NCBI GenBank assembly: GCA_030679615.1
Contig: JAUXSJ010000095.1
Location: forward strand, 1-6,744
DNA: 6,744 bases
DNA from: Parachlamydiaceae bacterium
GTDB taxonomy: Bacteria; Chlamydiota; Chlamydiia; Chlamydiales; Parachlamydiaceae
Direction of reading: 5' to 3'
In this document: one piece after another, positions 1 to 4,919 of the stretch
How positions within the stretch are numbered: the stretch's first letter is position 1
How the letters are laid out: every line of letters begins with the position of its first letter
The notes under the pieces: model-generated
Told to the model about the DNA's origin: nothing
What the model saw: only the letters and a program-made list of their open reading frames with translations
The model's database searches: none
Position numbers and translations under genes: made by a program

Positions 1-1
1 A

Positions 2-118
2 GATTTTTTATCTTTAATTTTTTGCTCTTTAGGAAATAAATCAGATAGATTTGATTTTAATTATTTAATAAGAGGATTTGAGAAATCAATTAAAAGTTTA
101 TTAAAAGTAAATTATTGA
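2..118 (+). CDS. C-terminal end of a probable third kinase-like paralogue (5' truncated by the window)
   Basis: A reading frame is open from the first full codon at position 2 to a TGA at 116-118, giving 38 codons, which is long for such AT-rich DNA. The peptide begins DFLSLIFCSLGNKSDRFDF. By eye it lines up with the C-terminal lobe of the next two proteins (EFINLMLWMINKNYTDRPSF and ALINLMLYLLNKKYHERP), with a one-residue gap and a Phe where the paralogues have the Pro of the Arg-Pro pair. It ends 63 bp before the next gene, on the same strand. I infer that it is the last segment of a third tandem family member. The evidence is a short resemblance only, and the catalytic part lies outside the window. 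It could instead be an unrelated gene end or a chance open frame. Confidence 0.5.
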   Translation, partial: DFLSLIFCSLGNKSDRFDFNYLIRGFEKSIKSLLKVNY

Positions 119-181
119 AAAACAAATTTTAAATTAGTTAATTTTTATATTTAATAACTCAATAAAAAAGGTTTTTTAATA

Positions 182-1708
182 ATGTATTCTCTAGATAAAG
201 AAAATTTTAACATTCATAATATTAATGAAGTTGATGCAGGAAATAATGTAATAAAAAACGAATTATTAAAATGCAATATTTTAATAAATAATTCAATTCG
301 AAAAAAAATATTTACCTTAGAAGAAAATGATCAGTACAATAAACTTTTAAAGAAAAATGATTATTTTTATATTTTTAAACATAATGAATTTTCCGCTGAA
401 GAGTTAAAAAATGCAAAGGAAAATTATACACAATTTGCTACGCAATTATTAAAAAATGAAATTAAATATTTAGAAATCAATAATATTTCTAAAGAAGAAA
501 TAGGGAGTAAGGTTAATCAAGGTTGTATTTTTAAAACCTGCAAAAAAATATTAAAGAAAACTAGTTATTATCGAAAATTTTTAGATAATTTTTCTAAAAC
601 AAATAAAGAAAATCGAATTTTTCGATTAGGTGAAACATGTGTTGTTTTAAAAAAACATAACATTCAATGGTTGTTAATAGAAATTATTATTAAAAGTGGT
701 GAAAATTTTCATCAAGCTTTTAATTGTAAATTTCAAGATGGAAAGAATAACCTGCAACATTTAATTGTATTTGGTCATTATCAAAAAGATTTGAATATCT
801 GTTTGTGGTCAGGTCAAAATTTACCAGAAAAAATATCTGATGATTGGAGAATTTATAATGGAAATAATTATTTAATTCAAAAAATCTATAACTTAACAAC
901 ACATCGTTTTTTAGTTTTAAAAAATGTTCGCATGGAAATAAAAAACTATAAAACTCACGCAAATTATTTAATGAAATCGTTCTATATTCATAAGCAATCA
1001 TTTAATTCACAAAATACAGATCCATTTACTTTGAAAGGTATTTGTCCTATTTATGCTGCAATAAATCAAAAAAATTTGCATGGCATTATTTCTCCTAAAA
1101 TGGATGGTGATTGTTTTGAAATAATTCAGCAACAGGGTGCTCAGTTTTTTTCTAATAGGCCCTTTGATTTCATACGTGAAATTTTTCGACTTATTCAAGT
1201 ACTCGAAGACGCAAGTAAAAAAAATATTTTCTATGTAGATTTTAAGCTTGATAATATTTTATATAAATTTTCACAAGATAATAGGATAAAGCTTTTTTTA
1301 GGTGATTGGGATGGAATTTCTAATTTTATGGGAAATGAAGCTCTTGAATACTATAAAAATGGCATGTTTCCAGGCCCTATTTCTGAAGAATATTCTTGCT
1401 TAGAAGACAGAGAATTATTTGCAGATTATTGTAAAAAAAATCTAGATGAGGGATTCGACGTAGATGAGATAAGATCAAGAGTCGAAGCTCATGTGATTTA
1501 TACAATAGGTTCAACCATTTGGGCTTTATTAACAGAAATTTTTGTACCATCAGAGGAGATTCAAATTAAGCAAATTATTAATGAAATGGATTTATATAAT
1601 AAATGGCCAACAGAATTTATTAATTTAATGTTATGGATGATAAATAAAAATTATACTGATAGGCCTTCTTTTGAAGTTTCGTTAATTTTATTAAAAAAAT
1701 TCTTGTAG
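182..1708 (+). CDS. Divergent eukaryotic-like protein kinase-fold protein, paralogue 1
   Basis: The protein has 508 residues and no signal peptide or membrane segment, so it is cytosolic or exported by a leaderless route. Residues about 58-230 form a module shared with the downstream paralogue, including a WSGQ motif at 209-212, and I do not recognise it. Residues about 229-508 fit a kinase fold: beta3 lysine K247 in FLVLKNV, hinge-like PKMDGD at 305-310, catalytic loop D353-F-K355-L-D-N358, metal-binding D375-W-D-G in place of DFG, an alphaF-like segment YTIGSTIWALL at 440-450, and the late Arg-Pro at 494-495. No glycine-rich loop is visible. HRD is replaced by YVD, and the expected alphaC glutamate position is Tyr268. 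Activity is therefore uncertain: it may be an atypical kinase or a pseudokinase. The start is fixed by an in-frame TAA at 155-157. A weak AAGG at 168-171 lies 10 nt before the ATG. Confidence 0.8.
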   Translation: MYSLDKENFNIHNINEVDAGNNVIKNELLKCNILINNSIRKKIFTLEENDQYNKLLKKNDYFYIFKHNEFSAEELKNAKENYTQFATQLLKNEIKYLEINNISKEEIGSKVNQGCIFKTCKKILKKTSYYRKFLDNFSKTNKENRIFRLGETCVVLKKHNIQWLLIEIIIKSGENFHQAFNCKFQDGKNNLQHLIVFGHYQKDLNICLWSGQNLPEKISDDWRIYNGNNYLIQKIYNLTTHRFLVLKNVRMEIKNYKTHANYLMKSFYIHKQSFNSQNTDPFTLKGICPIYAAINQKNLHGIISPKMDGDCFEIIQQQGAQFFSNRPFDFIREIFRLIQVLEDASKKNIFYVDFKLDNILYKFSQDNRIKLFLGDWDGISNFMGNEALEYYKNGMFPGPISEEYSCLEDRELFADYCKKNLDEGFDVDEIRSRVEAHVIYTIGSTIWALLTEIFVPSEEIQIKQIINEMDLYNKWPTEFINLMLWMINKNYTDRPSFEVSLILLKKFL

Positions 1709-1743
1709 AAATAAAGTCTAAACAAAATTTGTAATGTTTCCTT

Positions 1744-1820
1744 GACCTCTTCGAAATTCGCTTTGCTTGAAAAATTGATCGTTAGGCAATTTTAACGAGA
1801 ATGGATTTTCGAAAGAGGTC
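1744..1820. repeat. Nested inverted repeat, possible terminator or small MITE-like element
   Basis: The ends GACCTCT (1744-1750) and AGAGGTC (1814-1820) are perfect inverted copies. The pairing continues through TCGAAA on the left and TTTCGA on the right with one bulged T. Inside lies a second stem, AAAATTG (1771-1777) with CAATTTT (1787-1793), around a 9 nt loop. The whole 77 bp could fold in RNA downstream of the first kinase-like gene, whose stop is at 1706-1708. A run of seven T follows 12 nt after the stem, which is further than in a classical intrinsic terminator. The terminal inverted repeats also recall a small non-autonomous transposon, but I see no convincing target-site duplication. 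Confidence 0.55.
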
Positions 1821-1847
1821 TAATATTTAGTCTTTTTTTACATATTT

Positions 1848-1876
1848 TTGACATCTTTGATATTTGTTTGGTTAAT
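1848..1876 (+). promoter_or_regulatory. Candidate sigma70-type promoter for the second kinase-like gene
   Basis: A perfect TTGACA (1848-1853) is followed after 17 bp by GTTAAT (1871-1876), which matches four of six positions of the -10 consensus. It lies just downstream of the inverted repeat and would give a leader of about 200 nt before the ATG at 2089. The DNA is very AT-rich, so chance matches are common. Confidence 0.3.
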
Positions 1877-2088
1877 CTCTTAATACAAAAATAAATAGTA
1901 GAATACGATGCTATTCAAAAATATGATATAAACATATAATTAATTTTGCAAATATAGTTTTTATCCTTTCATTTTTATTCTTTTACAATTTTTTTAAAGT
2001 TAAAATTTTTTTTAAACAAAATTTAATGTTTTTTAATAGTACAATGTACTAGTATTTCTTTTTTTTATAATGAAAATAAGGTTTTAGA

Positions 2089-3645
2089 ATGACATCTCCT
2101 ACTACTAATCAAAATTTTTTAGTAAATAGCAATATTAACTTTGTTTCTAAAGGGCTTACAATTCTTGATGATAAGCACATTAAAGAATCCAAAGTAAAAA
2201 AATTAGCTATTAAAATTTCACTTAAAAAAAATATTAACGATAATGATGATAATTTTGTTAAAGAAAGAATTTTAAAGAAACATGATTATTACTATATTTC
2301 CCGTTACCATGATGTACATTTGAAAGAATTAGTTAATCAACATAACTATACATTTAAGAAAATATTTGAAGATGAAATTCAATACTTAAAAATAAATGAT
2401 TTTTCTGATGAGCAAATTGAAGAAAAAATTAATGAAGGGAAAATTGTTTCAACATGTCATCAACTCATAAAAAGTGGAGATGATTATGATCAAATTATAG
2501 ATAATTTCAAAGAATCAAAAGATAAATGTTTGAGTTTGATCATTCAGGATCGGAAACTTTTATTTAAGAAATTTCAGATAAGAACATTAATGATAAGAAT
2601 GATTTCGAAAATTGGAAAAAATACATTCCAAGCATTTCCTTTTACAGTGAAAGATATAAGAGATAATGACCAACATTTTATTGCTTATCGAGAAAATATA
2701 CAAAAATTGAATGTCATCGTCTGGTCCGGTCAAACGGATATAAATTTATCAACGAGCTGGAAGATCTGTCAAAGAAATAAATTTTTAATTCAAAGTATAT
2801 ATAATTTAACAAACAAAAAGTTTTTAGTTTTAAAAAATGTTTTGACGAGCAGGAATGATTATTTGTTTAATGCTTCTGAATTATTGCGTCCACAAGAACT
2901 TCTTTTGAGAGCATTTCATCCCGACCACACCGATCCATTTGTTTTAGACGGAATATGTTCAATATTAACATCTGTTCGAGAACGGGAAGGGTTACTTGGA
3001 GTTATTTTACCTAAGATGAAAGGTGATGGTGTTGATTTAATAAATGAACTTATGAAAACAAAAACTCCACTATTTGAAAATTCATATAAATTTCTTTGCG
3101 AATTTTATCGTATGATTAAAGTTTTAGAGAAAGCTAGTGAGCATAATATATATTATACTGATTTTAAGCCTGAAAATATTTTTTATCGAATGGATAATGG
3201 TTTACGTTTTTATTTAGGAGACTGGGATGGAATCAATGATTATACAACACGATGGGCTAAACAATATTATGTAAACGGCCGTATTCCAGGTGAAACAACT
3301 GTATGTTATTGCTGTTTTGATGATATTAATTCTTTTCAGAAATTTTGTGAAAAATTAGATCTTGATTCTTTAGAAGAGAATCATGAATTAAAAGCACGAC
3401 TTGAAGCTCATGTTGTTTATACGATTGGGACTGCATTGTTTAAATTCTTGAAGAATTCTTCTAATCTTAATGATAATTTACAAACTGATTTGAATTTAAA
3501 TTTTATAAGAGAACTAAAGCAAAAATGGCTACCAGCTTTAATTAATTTGATGTTATATTTATTAAATAAAAAATATCATGAAAGGCCGAAGCTTAGTCAA
3601 GTTGCTTCAATGTTTTTAAAAATTATAAGTACCTATAAATTTTAA
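2089..3645 (+). CDS. Divergent eukaryotic-like protein kinase-fold protein, paralogue 2
   Basis: The 518-residue protein is a paralogue of the preceding gene product along nearly its whole length. Shared blocks include IYNLT..(K/R)FLVLKNV, TDPF.L.GIC, PKM.GD, EAHV.YTIG and INLML...NK.Y..RP. The first 60 residues are rich in Asn, Thr, Ser and Lys and differ from paralogue 1. Residues about 63-230 are the shared unrecognised module, with WSGQ at 212-215. The kinase-like part has beta3 lysine K249, a plausible alphaC glutamate E270, PKMKGD at 308-313, catalytic D358-F-K360-P-E-N363, metal-binding D378-W-D-G, alphaF-like YTIGTALFKFL from 444, and Arg-Pro at 499-500. It has no visible glycine-rich loop, and YTD replaces HRD. 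It keeps more canonical residues than paralogue 1, so it is the better candidate for an active enzyme. A TAAGG at 2077-2081 lies 7 nt before the ATG. The substrate and location are unknown. Confidence 0.82.
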   Translation: MTSPTTNQNFLVNSNINFVSKGLTILDDKHIKESKVKKLAIKISLKKNINDNDDNFVKERILKKHDYYYISRYHDVHLKELVNQHNYTFKKIFEDEIQYLKINDFSDEQIEEKINEGKIVSTCHQLIKSGDDYDQIIDNFKESKDKCLSLIIQDRKLLFKKFQIRTLMIRMISKIGKNTFQAFPFTVKDIRDNDQHFIAYRENIQKLNVIVWSGQTDINLSTSWKICQRNKFLIQSIYNLTNKKFLVLKNVLTSRNDYLFNASELLRPQELLLRAFHPDHTDPFVLDGICSILTSVREREGLLGVILPKMKGDGVDLINELMKTKTPLFENSYKFLCEFYRMIKVLEKASEHNIYYTDFKPENIFYRMDNGLRFYLGDWDGINDYTTRWAKQYYVNGRIPGETTVCYCCFDDINSFQKFCEKLDLDSLEENHELKARLEAHVVYTIGTALFKFLKNSSNLNDNLQTDLNLNFIRELKQKWLPALINLMLYLLNKKYHERPKLSQVASMFLKIISTYKF

Positions 3646-3711
3646 GAAATGATCGAAAACATTTTAAGTTAAATTGTTATTAATTTTATTGACACGTAAG
3701 CATAAAATGCC

Positions 3712-3724
3712 GTCCTTTCAGGAC
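3712..3724. repeat. Hairpin 1 of the left arm (GTCCT/AGGAC)
   Basis: GTCCT (3712-3716) pairs with AGGAC (3720-3724) around the triloop TTC. It is the outermost hairpin of the left arm. The matching copy in the right arm lies at about 3959-3971. Confidence 0.65.
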
Positions 3725-3745
3725 TCGATGATTATTTTACGATTA

Positions 3746-3774
3746 CCCAGGCCTCCGCTTCGCTCCGACCTGGG
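3746..3774. repeat. Hairpin 2 of the left arm (CCCAGG/CCTGGG)
   Basis: CCCAGG (3746-3751) pairs with CCTGGG (3769-3774), enclosing a GC-rich loop with CTCCGCTTCGCTCCG. This is the central unit of each arm. The copy in the right arm is at about 3909-3937. Confidence 0.65.
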
Positions 3775-3786
3775 CTATGAAATGCC

Positions 3787-3799
3787 GGCCCGTTGGGCC
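3787..3799. repeat. Hairpin 3 of the left arm (GGCCC/GGGCC)
   Basis: GGCCC (3787-3791) pairs with GGGCC (3795-3799) around the triloop GTT. It is the innermost hairpin of the left arm. The matching copy in the right arm is at about 3884-3896. Confidence 0.65.
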
Positions 3800-3828
3800 T
3801 GAAGGATTTTATCTTTGAATGTGATATT

Positions 3829-3845
3829 TAAAGTATTTAACTTTA
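3829..3845. repeat. Small AT-rich hairpin in the spacer of the long inverted repeat
   Basis: TAAAGT (3829-3834) and ACTTTA (3840-3845) are perfect inverted copies around a five-base loop, inside the 66 bp spacer. Such a stem is weak and may be coincidental in AT-rich DNA. Confidence 0.35.
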
Positions 3846-4043
3846 CATAATTATATCAATTTACTTTAAGCGAGAATCCTTCAGGCCCAACGGGCCGGCA
3901 TTTCATAGCCCAGGTCGGAGCGAAGCGGAGGCCTGGGTAATCGTAAAATAATCATCGAGTCCTGAAAGGACGGCAATTCATGCTTACGCCTCGATTAATA
4001 ATAACATTTTTTTAATTTAATACCATCGTGCTTATGCTTACAC

Positions 4044-4089
4044 CTTTAGCAATATGCTTTCGCCGCATGCGGTTTAAAAAAAGCTAAAG
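4044..4089 (-). terminator. Weak candidate terminator or hairpin downstream of the cyclophilin gene
   Basis: CTTTAGC (4044-4050) and GCTAAAG (4083-4089) form a 7 bp inverted repeat. It encloses the perfect palindrome CCGCATGCGG (4063-4072) and an A-run on the plus strand at 4076-4082. It begins 24 bp past the stop codon of the minus-strand cyclophilin gene. The loop is long and the T-run (minus strand) lies inside the structure and not after it, so it is not a textbook intrinsic terminator. Confidence 0.25.
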
Positions 4090-4113
4090 TTAACAGCACA
4101 ATGAGAAATTTAA

Positions 4114-4677
4114 TTATTCATTAACAGTTAATCGAATCATTTTTTGTTCTTCGACAGGGCGATCTCCTGGGCCAGTTTTTGTTTTTTCAATTTTTTGAAC
4201 TACATCATAGCCGCTAACCACTTCCCCGAAAATAGTGTGTTTACCATTCAACCATGGAGTTGGTGCTGTAGTGATAAAAAATTGACTGCCATTCGTTTTT
4301 GGCCCAGCATTCGCCATCGCAAGAATTCCAGGTTTATCGAATTTAACTTCTGAAGTGACTTCATCTTCAAAAGGTTTTTTCCAGATTGATTCTCCCCCTC
4401 TACCTGTTCCAGCTGGATCACCTGTTTGGATCATAAAGTCTTTAATCACGCGATGAAAAACGATCCCATTATAATAACCATTTTTTGCATGCGTAATAAA
4501 ATTTTCTACAGCTTTTGGTGCAATGTCTGGTCGTAAAGCGACTTTGATTGTCCCCTGTGTTGTTTCAATTTCCACTGTTGGGCGTTGGTTCATTTGAGAT
4601 TCTTCTCCATGTAATGGGTTTAAGGAATTAAGGATAAAAAATGTAAATGCACAAAAATAAGAAATCAGATGTCTCAT
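4114..4677 (-). CDS. Exported cyclophilin-type peptidyl-prolyl cis-trans isomerase
   Basis: Cyclophilins catalyse cis-trans isomerisation of X-Pro peptide bonds and help proteins fold. With the start chosen here the protein has 187 residues. Residues 1-24 form a signal peptide (MRHL, then a hydrophobic stretch SYFCAFTFFILNSL, then PLHG), so it should act outside the cytoplasm, probably in the periplasm. The cyclophilin domain spans about 34-186. All expected active-site residues are visible: R76 in FHRV, F81, M82 and Q84 in DFMIQTGD, F134 in SQFFIT, W142, L143 and H147 in PWLNGKH. The GTGRGGES and DRPVEE segments resemble small eukaryotic PPIL1-type and related bacterial cyclophilins. An ATG 30 bp further upstream (4707) is in frame, but it would add ten residues before the signal peptide and has no well-placed ribosome site. 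The gene is convergent with the kinase-like gene and divergent from the large gene beyond it. It corresponds in role to E. coli PpiA, but orthology is not shown. Confidence 0.95.
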   Translation of the reverse strand: MRHLISYFCAFTFFILNSLNPLHGEESQMNQRPTVEIETTQGTIKVALRPDIAPKAVENFITHAKNGYYNGIVFHRVIKDFMIQTGDPAGTGRGGESIWKKPFEDEVTSEVKFDKPGILAMANAGPKTNGSQFFITTAPTPWLNGKHTIFGEVVSGYDVVQKIEKTKTGPGDRPVEEQKMIRLTVNE

Positions 4678-4682
4678 TTTTT

Positions 4683-4686
4683 CTCC
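4683..4686 (-). promoter_or_regulatory. Ribosome binding site that sets the cyclophilin start
   Basis: On the minus strand GGAG lies 5 nt before the ATG at 4677, within CTCTGGAGAAAAAATG. The alternative upstream ATG at 4707 has its nearest AGGA about 15 nt away, too far for good initiation. This supports the 187-residue product. Confidence 0.7.
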
Positions 4687-4724
4687 AGAGTAATGGATTA
4701 TTTTCATGTTTGCTTAAAAAATCC

Positions 4725-4738
4725 TGCTTACTTAAGCA
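4725..4738. repeat. Short palindrome TGCTTA-CT-TAAGCA upstream of the cyclophilin gene
   Basis: Two perfect 6 bp half-sites are separated by two bases. A third TGCTTA lies at 4711-4716. The site sits about 48-61 bp before the cyclophilin ATG, so it could be an operator or a 5' leader hairpin. There is no direct evidence that a regulator binds it. Confidence 0.3.
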
Positions 4739-4883
4739 AGAATACTGGGAATTAGTCTTATTATCCATCCATTTTTAGTCAAGAATTTATCAAATTAATT
4801 TTTTTAAAAAATTATTCTAAGATTTACAGGTTTAATACAATAAAATTATCTATTCTTAACTAAATTATTTTAAAATTTAACTA

Positions 4884-4889
4884 TATAAT
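4884..4889 (+). promoter_or_regulatory. Candidate -10 box for the large gene
   Basis: A perfect TATAAT is located 30 bp before the ATG at 4920, at a position that gives a plausible short leader. The -35 region 17 bp upstream reads TAAATT and matches the consensus poorly. Perfect -10 hexamers are not rare in DNA this AT-rich. Confidence 0.4.
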
Positions 4890-4919
4890 AGAATAAAAAG
4901 TATAAAGCCGAGGTAGATT

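Larger units (their letters stand above)
1709..2088. other. 380 bp intergenic region between the two kinase-like paralogues
   Basis: I see no gene here. The stretch contains the nested inverted repeat at 1744-1820, a T-run at 1833-1839, a TTGACA box at 1848-1853 and long A/T homopolymer tracts. A TATAAT hexamer at 2066-2071 would place transcription start almost on the ribosome binding site of the next gene, so it is probably incidental in this AT-rich DNA. The gap argues that the second kinase-like gene has its own promoter and is not tightly co-transcribed with the first. Confidence 0.6.
3695..3988. repeat. Long near-perfect inverted repeat built from REP-like hairpin units
   Basis: The left arm (3695-3808) and right arm (3875-3988) are reverse complements over 114 bp with two mismatches and no gaps, separated by a 66 bp AT-rich spacer. 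The outer ends are CGTAAGCA and TGCTTACG. Each arm contains three small GC-rich hairpins, so the element looks like two REP-type units facing each other. Known REP and REPIN sequences are intergenic, often sit between convergent genes, and are mobilised in trans by RAYT transposases. No transposase is present here, so family membership is inference. Transcripts from either side could fold into a long stem that might terminate transcription or protect 3' ends. Confidence 0.9.
3646..4113. other. 468 bp non-coding region between convergent genes
   Basis: No gene is apparent. The region lies between the 3' ends of the second kinase-like gene (+) and the cyclophilin gene (-). It is dominated by the long inverted repeat at 3695-3988. 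Beyond that is a short GC-richer patch at about 4027-4089 with repeated TGCTTA/TGCTTT motifs and a palindrome. Its base composition is locally far richer in G and C than the flanking genes, which marks it as a separate repeat element. Confidence 0.7.
4678..4919. other. Divergent intergenic region between the cyclophilin gene and the large gene
   Basis: This 242 bp AT-rich stretch should carry the promoters of both divergent genes. On the minus strand a TTGACT box (4777-4782) could be a -35 for the cyclophilin gene, but I see no well-spaced -10. The plus-strand TATAAT at 4884-4889 is described separately. Confidence 0.5.

Noticed and set aside
720..1001. Minus-strand open frame of 93 codons inside the first kinase-like gene
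   Set aside because: It lies wholly within a well-supported gene on the opposite strand, shows no recognisable motif, and has the composition expected of an antisense shadow.
1007..1198. Minus-strand open frame of 63 codons inside the first kinase-like gene
   Set aside because: Antisense shadow of the kinase-like coding sequence, without a domain or supporting context.
2066..2071. TATAAT as the -10 box of the second kinase-like gene
   Set aside because: Transcription would start at about 2078, inside the ribosome binding site at 2077-2081, which leaves too little leader. It is more likely a chance match in an A/T tract.
1709..2088. tRNA or other structured RNA gene in the gap between the paralogues
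   Set aside because: The inverted repeat does not form a cloverleaf, no TTCRA-type T-loop or CCA end is present, and the rest is A/T tracts.
3695..3988. CRISPR array
   Set aside because: There are only two copies of the repeat, they are inverted and not direct, and the arms are far longer than CRISPR repeats. No cas gene is present.
4144..4353. Plus-strand open frame of 69 codons opposite the cyclophilin gene
   Set aside because: It overlaps conserved cyclophilin active-site codons on the other strand and has no family resemblance.
4678..4707. Cyclophilin start at the upstream ATG (4707)
   Set aside because: It would put ten polar residues in front of a clear signal peptide and lacks a properly spaced ribosome site, whereas the ATG at 4677 has GGAG 5 nt upstream.
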